Source: Chloroflexota bacterium
GTDB lineage: Bacteria > Chloroflexota > Limnocylindria > Limnocylindrales > CSP1-4
Assembly: GCA_021812735.1 (NCBI GenBank)
Contig: JAKAMV010000018.1
Location: 1 to 23,434, forward strand
Reading direction: 5' to 3'
Length of the DNA stretch: 23,434 bases
Shown: piece by piece, positions 7,274 to 14,892 of the stretch
Layout: the number at the start of each line of letters is the position of its first letter
Position numbering within the stretch: position 1 is the first letter of the stretch
Position numbers and translations under genes: made by a program
Notes under the pieces: generated by a model
Seen by the model: only the letters and a program-made list of their open reading frames with translations
Told to the model about the DNA's origin: nothing
Database searches by the model: none

Positions 7274-8760
7274 ACGCAACTCCGCTCCTCTCGCTGCGTG
7301 GCATCTCCAAAACATACCCTGGCGTGGTGGCGCTCAGCGGCATCGATTTCGACCTGCAGGCGGGTGAGGTGCACGGCCTCGTCGGAGAAAACGGTGCGGG
7401 GAAGACCACTCTGCTCAAGATCATCGGCGGAGCTGAGCGGGCAGACACAGGCGTAATTGAGTTGCAGGGCCGGCGGGTGGCACTCGCCTCTCCCCGTGAG
7501 GCGCAGGCGCTCGGGATCCGGTCCATTCATCAGGAGTTCAACCTGTTCCCGGCGCTGACGGTCGCAGAGAACATCTGCCTTGACCATCTTCCCACGCGCG
7601 TGGGTTTGCTCGATGGCAGATCTGTTCGAGCACAGGCACGTGAGGCCATTGGGAAGCTGGGTGTTCAACTTCCGCTCGACACGCCGGTGCGACAGCTCAA
7701 CGTGGCGGACCAGCAGCTCGTCGAGATTGCGCGAGCCCTCTCGGCCGAGGCGCGCGTGTTGATCATGGACGAACCCACATCGGCGCTCACCGAGCGCGAG
7801 ATCGAGGCCTTGTTTGCCGTAGTGCGCAGCCTGCGGGACCACGGCGTAGGGGTCGTCTTCGTGTCTCACCGGATGGAAGAGGTCCTGGAGCTTTCGGATC
7901 GAGTGACGGTGTTGCGAGACGGGCGCTTGGTGGGGGAGACGTCTACACACGATCGTGGCGAGGTCATTCGCATGATGGTGGGCCGACAGCTTGATGATCT
8001 GTATCCGAAAGCAAACGTCCAGATCGGCCCAGAGACCTTGTCGGTCCACGGCCTGACGTCTGCGGGACGCTTTACGGATGTGACGTTCTGTCTTCACCGG
8101 GGGGAGATCTTGGGGATTGCCGGCGTCATCGGTTCCGGTCGCACGAGCATTGGCAAAGCTTTGTTCGGGATGGTGCCCATCAACCGCGGCACAGTGGCCG
8201 TCGATCAGCGTCCTGTCCATATTCGCTCCCCGCGAGACGCGCTGCGAGTGGGCATCGGTTATCTCCCTGAGGATCGCAAGACCCTCGGTCTTGTTCTGGG
8301 CCTGTCGGTCCGCCACAACGAAACGCACGTGATTCTGCCCCGCATATCGCGCTTCGGATGGGTGGACCGAGGGCGCGAGCGTGACATCGTCACGCGACGT
8401 GTCCAAGAGCTGCGGATCAGGACGCCGTCCTTGGACGCACAGGCATTGCATCTGTCTGGCGGAAATCAGCAGAAACTGGTCCTCGCCAAGTGGCTGGAGA
8501 TCAGGCCGGCTGCATTGATCCTCGACGAACCCACCCGTGGTGTTGACGTCGGTGCGAAGGCGGAGATCTACCAGATCATGGGCGACCTTGTTCGCGGTGG
8601 CGTCGGGATCATCCTGATTTCGTCTGACCTTCCCGAGTTGCTCGGGCTTGCTGATCGGGTCGTCGTGCTGCGCGATGGGCGCGTAGTCACGACACTGGAT
8701 CGACCGGACGCCACGCAGGAGCGTGTCCTTCACATGGTCACCATGGGAGCGGCGGCGTGA
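7270..8760 (+). CDS. rbsA: Ribose ABC transporter, double ATP-binding subunit
   Basis: The 496-residue protein has two ABC domains, as in sugar importers of the RbsA/MglA type. Domain 1 has Walker A GENGAGKTT, the degenerate signature LNVADQQLVEIARAL and Walker B VLIMDEPTSAL. Domain 2 has the modified P-loop GVIGSGRTSIGK, the full signature LSGGNQQKLVLAKWLE and Walker B LILDEPTRGVDVGAK. This split between one canonical and one altered site is normal in the subfamily. The start is TTG, overlapping the rbsD stop as TTGA; no better start is near, and the family N-terminus (LLSLRGISKTYPGVVAL) follows at once. It ends in a GTGA overlap with rbsC. Confidence 0.95.
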   Translation: MNATPLLSLRGISKTYPGVVALSGIDFDLQAGEVHGLVGENGAGKTTLLKIIGGAERADTGVIELQGRRVALASPREAQALGIRSIHQEFNLFPALTVAENICLDHLPTRVGLLDGRSVRAQAREAIGKLGVQLPLDTPVRQLNVADQQLVEIARALSAEARVLIMDEPTSALTEREIEALFAVVRSLRDHGVGVVFVSHRMEEVLELSDRVTVLRDGRLVGETSTHDRGEVIRMMVGRQLDDLYPKANVQIGPETLSVHGLTSAGRFTDVTFCLHRGEILGIAGVIGSGRTSIGKALFGMVPINRGTVAVDQRPVHIRSPRDALRVGIGYLPEDRKTLGLVLGLSVRHNETHVILPRISRFGWVDRGRERDIVTRRVQELRIRTPSLDAQALHLSGGNQQKLVLAKWLEIRPAALILDEPTRGVDVGAKAEIYQIMGDLVRGGVGIILISSDLPELLGLADRVVVLRDGRVVTTLDRPDATQERVLHMVTMGAAA

Positions 8761-9749
8761 CCGAGCGCACTCGTGCTAGGAAGTCGCGAGCTTCGATCGT
8801 CGCTCGCCCGACGAACATATCGGTCGCGGATTACGGACTGGTACTTGCGTTCCTCGCCCTGTGCGCCGCCCTTACCGTCCTAACTCCAACTTTCTTTACG
8901 TCGCAGAACATACTGAACGTCGGGCGCCAAGTGTCCGTGACCGCGATCCTCGCCGCTGGGCAGACGTTCGTGATCTTGGCTGCGGGCATCGACTTGTCAG
9001 TGGGCTCGCTGGTCGGCCTGGCGGGGGTTGTCGCGGCGGGTGTCGCACTTCACGCTGGTTTCGTCGCCGGCATCGGGGCTGGCCTTGGTGTGGCGGCCCT
9101 GGCCGGCCTCGTGGATGGCATGGCGATCATGCTGATTCGCATCCCTGATTTCGTGGTCACTCTTGCGATGCTTAGTGCGGCTAGGGGCCTCGACCTTATC
9201 TACTCGGGCGGCGAGCCGATCGGGGTCGCTTCCCAGCCGTTTCTGTATCTCGGGGCCGGCTATGTGGGGCCAGTGCCGGTCCCGATTATCATCATGCTGC
9301 TCGTGTTTGCCGCGTCCCATGTTGTGCTTCGGTACACGGCGTTTGGTCGGTACGTCTATGCCGTGGGTGGCAATCGACGCGCAGCAGCATATTCTGCGAT
9401 TGATGTTCGCCGCGTCAGGATTGCGGTGTATGTGATCTCGGGCATGCTGGCCGGGTTGGCCGGCGTCGTGTTGGCAGGCCGACTTGCGACCGCTGATCCC
9501 CAGGCTGGTGTCGGATACGAACTCGATTCCATCGCCGCAGTGGTCCTGGGGGGTACGAGCCTCTTCGGCGGCGAGGGTTCGGTGGCTCGCACACTCCTGG
9601 GAGCGCTCATCCTAGGGGTTCTCAGCAATGGCATGAACCTGCTTGACGTTTCTCCTTTCTATCAGCAGGTCGCGGAAGGCGTAGTCATCGTTCTCGCGGT
9701 CGCAATCAGCCACATCGACGAGCTTCGCTCGCGATCTGGTGCGGACTGA
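8757..9749 (+). CDS. rbsC: Ribose ABC transporter permease
   Basis: The 330-residue polytopic membrane protein belongs to the RbsC/BPD_transp_2 family. Marks include NVGRQVSVTAILAAGQTFVI, the characteristic AGIDLSVGSLVGLAGVVAAG, TLAMLSAARGLDLIYSGG, GRYVYAVGGNRRAAAYSAID (the cytoplasmic loop contacting the ATPase) and VLGGTSLFGGEGSVARTLLG. It probably has 8-10 membrane helices. The GTG start overlaps the rbsA stop by 4 bases. Confidence 0.94.
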   Translation: MTERTRARKSRASIVARPTNISVADYGLVLAFLALCAALTVLTPTFFTSQNILNVGRQVSVTAILAAGQTFVILAAGIDLSVGSLVGLAGVVAAGVALHAGFVAGIGAGLGVAALAGLVDGMAIMLIRIPDFVVTLAMLSAARGLDLIYSGGEPIGVASQPFLYLGAGYVGPVPVPIIIMLLVFAASHVVLRYTAFGRYVYAVGGNRRAAAYSAIDVRRVRIAVYVISGMLAGLAGVVLAGRLATADPQAGVGYELDSIAAVVLGGTSLFGGEGSVARTLLGALILGVLSNGMNLLDVSPFYQQVAEGVVIVLAVAISHIDELRSRSGAD

Positions 9750-9838
9750 GCGATGGCCCCTGTTCGGCCGAAGGAGGTGGATCCGGCGAACCCCATGTTC
9801 CCTTCCTGTCGTCACAACTATGAGGAGGATGAACCATC

Positions 9839-10888
9839 ATGCTTCTACCCGGAAAGACAGTGATTGTCGCGATCGCGGGCTCGACCTTGCTGCTTGCTGC
9901 CTGCGGTTCGAGCGCCACGAATGCCCCAAGCCTCGCCACGACCGCCAGTGCGGCGCCGGCCAGTGCCGCACCCGTGAGTGCGGCCCCGGTCAGTCCCGCA
10001 CCGGCTGCGAGCACAGCATCCTCGCCCGCCACGACCTCGATCACCATCGGCATTGCCTTATCAACCCTGAACAACCCGTACTTTGTGACGATGGAGAACG
10101 CGGCCAAGCAAGAGGCCGCTGCCAAGGGCGTCAATCTGATCGTGGCGGACGGTCAGAATGACCTCTCTAAGCAGACGTCGGAAATCGAAGACTTTATCTC
10201 AAAGAAGATCAATGGGATCATCGTCAATCCTGTTGACTCGAATGGGATTGTGCCGGCAATTAAGGAAGCGAACGCGGCCAATATCCCGGTGATCGCCGTT
10301 GACCGTGCGGTCGGCTCCGGAGCTCAGACCGCTGCGTTCATCGCCTCCGACAACGTTCAAGCTGGTAAGTTGGCGAGCACTGCGCTGTTCAAGGCGCTGG
10401 GTGGCAAGGGCAACGTTGCGGTGCTGACTGGCGTTCCCGGTGCGTCTGCCACAAACGACCGCACCAAGGGCTTGCAGGAGGCGTTGACAGCGTATCCGGG
10501 TATCAAAGTGGTGGCTGAGCAGACGGCACAGTTCGACCGTGCCACTGCGCTCACGGTCACGGAGAATATCCTCCAGGCTCACCCTGACATCGTCGGTGTA
10601 TTCGCTGAGAACGACGAGATGGCACTGGGAGCGATCCAGGCACTCAAGGGTGCCAGCAAGGCCGGCAAGGTTCTGGTCAGTTCCATCGATGGTACGGCTG
10701 ACGGAATGGCGGCTGTCCAAGCTGGAACGCTGCTGGAGACCGTTGCGCAGCAACCCGCATACATGGCCAAGGCCGCGATCGACGATCTCGTGACAATCGC
10801 GAGCGGCGGCACTGTTCAGGGCGGATTCACAGCCGCTCCGCTCATCGAGATCACGAAGGCCAACGTGACGCAGTACATGACCAAGTAG
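9839..10888 (+). CDS. rbsB: Ribose-binding lipoprotein
   Basis: The 349-residue solute-binding protein is anchored outside the membrane. The signal peptide ends in the lipobox LLAAC (Cys at about residue 22). An Ala/Ser/Pro-rich linker of ~45 residues with APVS/SAAP repeats follows, then the RbsB fold starting TIGIALSTLNNPYF. Residues corresponding to the E. coli ribose site are present: Asn in STLNNPYF (with Tyr for the first Phe), Asp-Arg in VDRAV, Arg in NDRTKG, Phe in AQFDRA, Asn in AENDEMALGA, Asp in SIDGTADG and Gln in AQQPAYM. This is good direct support for ribose as the ligand. A strong site GAGGAGG (9822-9828) precedes the ATG, fitting high expression. An 89-base gap separates it from rbsC. 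Confidence 0.96.
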   Translation: MLLPGKTVIVAIAGSTLLLAACGSSATNAPSLATTASAAPASAAPVSAAPVSPAPAASTASSPATTSITIGIALSTLNNPYFVTMENAAKQEAAAKGVNLIVADGQNDLSKQTSEIEDFISKKINGIIVNPVDSNGIVPAIKEANAANIPVIAVDRAVGSGAQTAAFIASDNVQAGKLASTALFKALGGKGNVAVLTGVPGASATNDRTKGLQEALTAYPGIKVVAEQTAQFDRATALTVTENILQAHPDIVGVFAENDEMALGAIQALKGASKAGKVLVSSIDGTADGMAAVQAGTLLETVAQQPAYMAKAAIDDLVTIASGGTVQGGFTAAPLIEITKANVTQYMTK

Positions 10889-10995
10889 TCGAGATCTCCG
10901 CGCCGGCTGTCCGGAAGGAGGGCTGACGCTGAGGTTCGTATCCCGTGGTTACGGTCTCGCTGCGGTGACCGACGTGCGACGTCACCGTCCGATCC

Positions 10996-11041
10996 GGCGG
11001 GGCCCGCGAGCGACCTGCATTGGCTGCTCGCGGGCCCCGCC
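10996..11041 (+). terminator. Strong terminator of the ribose operon
   Basis: A perfect 16-bp stem, GGCGGGGCCCGCGAGC (10996-11011) with GCTCGCGGGCCCCGCC (11026-11041), encloses a 14-base loop about 107 bases after the rbsB stop. The downstream TGTTGCAT is only weakly T-rich. Confidence 0.82.
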
Positions 11042-11532
11042 TGTTGCATCGGGACGGGAGCGGCGCTGACGTGCCGCGCCGTGTTGCGGACTGCCTGGCT
11101 GGGATCCGGCTCACACCCGAGGATCGGTCGGCATCAGCTCTGCCGGTGGATGCATGAGCTCGGCTGCGGTAGGTTTGAGTAGCTCGCTTGCTGTGGGCCA
11201 CGAAGGTTCTGCGTCCCGCCGCGACCGATCACCACCATTGCGCGCGGTCACAGCGACCAGGCCCTCGTGCCTGGTCGACGAGGTGCTCGGTAGGCGGCGC
11301 ATGCTGCGCGCCAGGCCCTGAGCATGCAGTGCGCCGCGGACGAGGCCCGGTTCACTCGGCCGCGGACGGCGCCCGACACTCGCCCGATCAGGTCGCGGGG
11401 CGAGCGCGCGCCCAAGCCGCCGCAGCGCTCCGTGCGCCCCTCGCACCTCGTCGCGTGTCGCACCCCCGACGAATGGCACGTCCCCCGGGGCGCCCTCGGC
11501 CGTATCCTCTCGCCAAGACAGCAGCGAGCCAC
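11042..11532. other. Gene-free stretch upstream of ferritin
   Basis: No protein-like frame is seen on either strand; frames here are Arg/Pro/Ser-rich. One 9-bp hairpin is present, CGACCAGGC (11254-11262) and GCCTGGTCG (11269-11277), with a 6-base loop. A TATCCT at about 11504 could be a -10 for the ferritin gene, without a clear -35. No Fur-like palindrome was recognised. Confidence 0.4.
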
Positions 11533-11546
11533 GGGAGGGGATCGAG

Positions 11547-12026
11547 ATGATCAGCGAGCGACTCAGCCGGCTCCTCGTCGAACAAGTCGAACACGAACTC
11601 AGCGCCCACCAGGCTTACATCGGGATCGCGCTCTCCTTCAAGCGCCAGAGCCTGAAGGGGTGGGCCAAGCTCTTCCACGACCAGGCCCTCGAAGAAGCCC
11701 AGCACGCCGCCAAGATCTGGACCTTCCTGATCGACAACGAGGTCGAGTTCGAGCTGCCCGCGATCGTGGCCGCGCCGACGCGCTATGCCACGGCTCGGGA
11801 CGCCGTACAGGCGGCCCTGGAGAGCGAGCTGCGCGTCACCGGCCAGTTCGACACCATGGCCAAGACGGCTCTCACCGATGGCGACCACCGCAGCTTCCAG
11901 TTCCTGCAGTGGTTCATCGACGAGCAGGTCGAAGAGGAACGCACGATGCGCGCCCTGCTCGACCTGATCGACAGCGGGATCAACCTCTTCCAAGCTGAGC
12001 CGCTGCTCGAGGGGCTGGTCGGGTAG
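11547..12026 (+). CDS. ftnA: Ferritin (FtnA-like iron-storage protein)
   Basis: The 159-residue four-helix ferritin oxidises Fe(II) and stores iron in the cytoplasm. Using its own numbering, which coincides with E. coli FtnA, all ferroxidase residues are present: Glu17, Tyr24, Glu50, His53, Glu94, Gln127 and Glu130. The key segments are EHELSAHQAY, FHDQALEEAQHAAK, ESELRVTGQF and FIDEQVEEERTM. No haem-binding Met typical of bacterioferritin is apparent, supporting the ferritin class. A GGGAGGGG site (11533-11540) lies 6 bases before the ATG. It appears to be the first gene after the gene-free stretch and lies 43 bases before the amidase gene. Confidence 0.94.
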   Translation: MISERLSRLLVEQVEHELSAHQAYIGIALSFKRQSLKGWAKLFHDQALEEAQHAAKIWTFLIDNEVEFELPAIVAAPTRYATARDAVQAALESELRVTGQFDTMAKTALTDGDHRSFQFLQWFIDEQVEEERTMRALLDLIDSGINLFQAEPLLEGLVG

Positions 12027-12069
12027 GCACCGGGCGAGACCGCCACATCCGCCAACGCAGAGGCGCTCG

Positions 12070-13317
12070 GTGACCGCTGGAACGGACGAACTCTTGAGCC
12101 TCTCCGCCGAGGCCCTGGCCGCGGCTGTGCGCCGTGGCGAGGTCTCCGCGGTGGAGGTCACCGAGGCCTTCCTCCGCCGGATCGACGAGCATGCTGGCGG
12201 CCACGCGTTCATCACGACCTGTCCCGAACGGGCGCTGGAGCGGGCGGCGCGGCGGCCGAGCGGCCCACTGGCGGGCGTGCCGTTGGCGGTCAAGGACATG
12301 TTCGACACGGCCGGCCTCCGCACCACCTACGGCTCCGCGATCTTCGCGGACCACGTGCCAACCCGCACCGCGAGTGCGGTGCGGCAGCTGGAGGCCGCGG
12401 GGGCCATCGTCGTCGGCAAGGCCAACCAGCACGAGTTCGCGTGGGGCGTCACCAGCCAGAACCCCCACTGGGGCACGGTGGCGAACCCAGTCCGGCCGGG
12501 CCAGGTCGCCGGCGGTTCGAGCGGTGGGACGGCGGCTGCTCTGGCCGATCGGCTCTGCACCATTGGGCTCGGCACCGACACGGGCGGATCGGTGCGCATC
12601 CCGGCGGCCTGCTGCGACGTCGTCGGCTTCAAGCCCCCGTTCGGGGCTGTCTCGACGAGCGGCACGTTTCCCCTGGCGCCCTCGTTCGACACGGTCGGGC
12701 CGATGGCGCGCTCGGTGCGCGACTGCGCGCTCGTCTACGCGCTACTGGCGGGTCGCGCGGTGCCGCCGCCCCGGCTGGCCGGCGTGCGAGTCGGCGTGCT
12801 CGAGTCGACCGGGCACGAGGACGAGTTGACGGCCCTCGGGGCGTTGCTCGAGGAGGCCGTGCTGCCGGAGTCTCAGGCCGAGGGACCGCACGCCGGGGAC
12901 CCCATGGCCGTCTTCTTGGCGGAGATCGCCGCAGTGCACCGGCCGTGGTTCCCTCGGCTGCGCGATCAGTACGGGCCGGACGTGCAATTCAAGCTCGACG
13001 CGGCCCAGCTGGTGAGCGAGCGCGAAGCGGCGCAAGGCCGGATCGCGCTCGGGGAACTGCGGCGGCGGGCGCGAACCGTGCCGGCGGTGGACCTGGTGAT
13101 CAGCCCGACGCTCGCGATCGAGCCCCCGCCGGTCGATTGTTGGGAGCCCGACGTGCGGGCCGGGATGACGCGCTACACGCGGCCGTTCAATTTCCTCGGC
13201 TGGCCGACCATCGCGATCGGCAACCTGCAGATCGCTGGCCGCGATGAGCGCACGGTGCTGAGCGCGGCGCTGGCCTGGGAGGAGGCCTATGGCCGGACGG
13301 CCGCAGCTCGAACGTAG
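12070..13317 (+). CDS. Amidase-signature-family hydrolase (GatA-like)
   Basis: The 415-residue cytoplasmic enzyme hydrolyses an amide by the Ser-cisSer-Lys triad. The lysine is Lys75 in GVPLAVKDMFDTAG. The cis-Ser lies in VAGGSSGGTAAAL (Ser150 by the usual 24-residue spacing), and the nucleophile is Ser174 in GTDTGGSVRIPA. The downstream FKPPFGAVSTSGTFPLAPSFDTVGP block is also typical. It is shorter than GatA (about 480 residues), and no gatB or gatC is nearby, so it is probably a stand-alone amidase; the substrate is unknown. The GTG start is supported by the family-like N-terminus (LLSLSAEALAAAVRRGEVSA). Its 3' end overlaps the next gene by 29 bases. Confidence 0.88.
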   Translation: MTAGTDELLSLSAEALAAAVRRGEVSAVEVTEAFLRRIDEHAGGHAFITTCPERALERAARRPSGPLAGVPLAVKDMFDTAGLRTTYGSAIFADHVPTRTASAVRQLEAAGAIVVGKANQHEFAWGVTSQNPHWGTVANPVRPGQVAGGSSGGTAAALADRLCTIGLGTDTGGSVRIPAACCDVVGFKPPFGAVSTSGTFPLAPSFDTVGPMARSVRDCALVYALLAGRAVPPPRLAGVRVGVLESTGHEDELTALGALLEEAVLPESQAEGPHAGDPMAVFLAEIAAVHRPWFPRLRDQYGPDVQFKLDAAQLVSEREAAQGRIALGELRRRARTVPAVDLVISPTLAIEPPPVDCWEPDVRAGMTRYTRPFNFLGWPTIAIGNLQIAGRDERTVLSAALAWEEAYGRTAAART

Positions 13318-14365
13318 CGGGAGACCAGCGCCGCATCGACTTGCGTGTCTCGTGGCGGTCGCGGCAGTCGTCCTGGCCGGGTGCAGCGGAGTGGTCCCGG
13401 CAACGGCGCTGCCAGGCGATCAGCAGGTGGCGCCGCCGGGGGCGAGCGCGGCCGGCTCGGTCGGATCGGCCGCCAGCGCGGCCCCTGGGCAAGCAGCCGG
13501 TGCACCGCCGACACCCGTCGGTCGGCTGCCCGGCGAGCCCGACCCGCACCTGACACCCGGTGCCTTCAACCCCGCCGTCACGCCCGCGACGATCGGCTCG
13601 ACGATCTGCCGCCGGGGCTGGACCGCAACGGTGCGTCCGCCCGAGTCCTACACCGCTCCGCTCGAGGTGCAGCAGATCGCTGCCTACCACTATCCCTATA
13701 CCTCGCCCGCGGCGTACGAGGAGGACCACCTGATCCCGCTCGAGCTCGGCGGCGCGCCGTCGGACCCGCGCAACCTGTGGCCGGAGCCGTACTCGATCAC
13801 CCTGCCGGACGGGACGCCGGTGGGCGCCCGGGTCAAGGATGCGTACGAGGATGCGCTGCATCGGGAGGTGTGCGCAGGGACGCTGACTCTGGCCGAGGCG
13901 CGGGCGCGGATCGGGATCCATTGGGTGCACGCGTACTTCGGCATTCCACTCGCGGCGGGGGCCAGCGGCGCGACCGGCGGCACAGCTGGCGGCGCAGGCA
14001 GCACGACGGGCGCGGCGCTGACCGCGCTCCCTTCGACGACCGCGACGCCCCCGTCGCTGGCATCCGGTTCGGCGCTGACCGTCCGCCTCTCCTCCGTTCC
14101 CGCGTCCGTCCCGGCCGGATCCAGCGCCACGGTTGCCGCACGCACGACGCCCGGCGCCATCTGCTCGATCGCGGTGGTGCTCCCCTCTGGGCGCGTCTCG
14201 ACGGTGAAGGCCCTCCTGCACCAGCAGACGGCGGATGCCGCGGGCGCCGTCGCCTGGACCTGGAGGATCACCTCGAACACGGGGCGTGGCACGGCCGGGG
14301 TCTCCGTCACCTGCACGTCTGGCGGGCGATCCGCCACCGCATCGGGCACCTTCACGATCAGATGA
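13289..14365 (+). CDS. Lipoprotein with HNH-like motif and C-terminal Ig-like domain
   Basis: A 358-residue exported protein. The signal peptide LACLVAVAAVVLAGC ends in a lipobox with Cys at about residue 32, followed by a ~70-residue Ala/Gly/Pro linker. The central part contains CRRGWTATVRPP, then YEEDHLIPLELGGAPSDPRN followed by LWPEPY, and VKDAYEDALHREVCAGTLTL. This is the arrangement of the small HNH-like family with the EDHLIPLELGG...NLWPEP signature; the His and Asn could bind metal, suggesting nuclease activity, but this is not proven. After a Ser/Thr/Gly linker, a C-terminal beta domain carries two Cys that could form a disulphide. The ATG lies inside the amidase gene with a 29-base overlap. 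Close neighbours suggest no specific role. Confidence 0.8.
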   Translation: MAGRPQLERSGRPAPHRLACLVAVAAVVLAGCSGVVPATALPGDQQVAPPGASAAGSVGSAASAAPGQAAGAPPTPVGRLPGEPDPHLTPGAFNPAVTPATIGSTICRRGWTATVRPPESYTAPLEVQQIAAYHYPYTSPAAYEEDHLIPLELGGAPSDPRNLWPEPYSITLPDGTPVGARVKDAYEDALHREVCAGTLTLAEARARIGIHWVHAYFGIPLAAGASGATGGTAGGAGSTTGAALTALPSTTATPPSLASGSALTVRLSSVPASVPAGSSATVAARTTPGAICSIAVVLPSGRVSTVKALLHQQTADAAGAVAWTWRITSNTGRGTAGVSVTCTSGGRSATASGTFTIR

Positions 14366-14401
14366 GGCGCGGCTCGAAGGCCCCGCGACGCCCGCTCGGA
14401 C

Positions 14402-14419
14402 CGGCCCGCTGGCGGGCCG
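14402..14419. terminator. Candidate bidirectional terminator between convergent genes
   Basis: A compact hairpin, CGGCCCG (14402-14408) and CGGGCCG (14413-14419) with loop CTGG, lies in the 75-base gap between two convergent genes. There is no T-run, so the call rests on structure and position. Confidence 0.45.
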
Positions 14420-14440
14420 CCTCGTGGCGTGCTGCGCCGT

Positions 14441-14845
14441 TCAGCCGGGCAGGAAGCTCAGCCGGACCGTGCGGACTTCGTGGTCGACGTTCGGGTCCAG
14501 CAGCGCGATCGACTGCCAGGTGCCGAGCGTGAGCTGCCCGCGAACGACCGGCACGCTCACCGACGGCGGGGCGAGGAGGGGCAGCACATGATCGGCGCCG
14601 TGCCCGGGGGACCCGTGGCGGTGATGCCAACGGTCGTCGCGCGGCAGCAGGCGGTCGACCGTCGCCATCAGGTCCTCGTCGGAGCCTGCACCCAGTTCCA
14701 TCACCACGATGCCGGCGGTGGCGTGCGGCACGAAGACCGTGAGCAGGCCGTCGCCTTCGCCTGCCACGAACCGCGCGCACTGGTCGGTCAGGTCGAAGAG
14801 GCCGCGGCGGCGGCCGGTCCGGACGGTGATCTCGGTGGTCTTCAT
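14441..14845 (-). CDS. yjbQ: YjbQ / UPF0047 family protein
   Basis: The 134-residue protein carries the family's conserved segments: FVPHATAGIVVMEL, the His-rich WHHRHGSPGHGADHVLP, VPVVRGQLTLGTWQSIALLD and a C-terminal VRTVRL strand. Known members are small trimeric proteins with a His/Asp site. E. coli YjbQ has weak thiamine-phosphate synthase activity, but the physiological role is unclear. The length is normal. There is no obvious ribosome site before the ATG, and the gene follows the DUF4232-like gene by 47 bases on the same strand, so it may be translated from that transcript. Confidence 0.9.
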   Translation of the reverse strand: MKTTEITVRTGRRRGLFDLTDQCARFVAGEGDGLLTVFVPHATAGIVVMELGAGSDEDLMATVDRLLPRDDRWHHRHGSPGHGADHVLPLLAPPSVSVPVVRGQLTLGTWQSIALLDPNVDHEVRTVRLSFLPG

Positions 14846-14892
14846 GGAAGGCGGCTCGATGGTGTACGACGAGGGTTGTGCTCCCGCGAAGC

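Noticed and set aside
7129..8733. 534-codon minus-strand frame opposite rbsA
   Set aside because: It is antisense to a fully recognisable RbsA, and its product shows no family features.
9772..9797. Second ribosome-site-like AGGAGG (9772-9777) and ATG at 9795 before rbsB
   Set aside because: Spacing of 17 bases is too long, and the frame ends after a few codons; the GAGGAGG at 9822-9828 serves rbsB.
11111..11550. Overlapping open frames on both strands upstream of ferritin
   Set aside because: The composition is Arg/Pro/Ser-rich on both strands with no recognisable motif or ribosome site.
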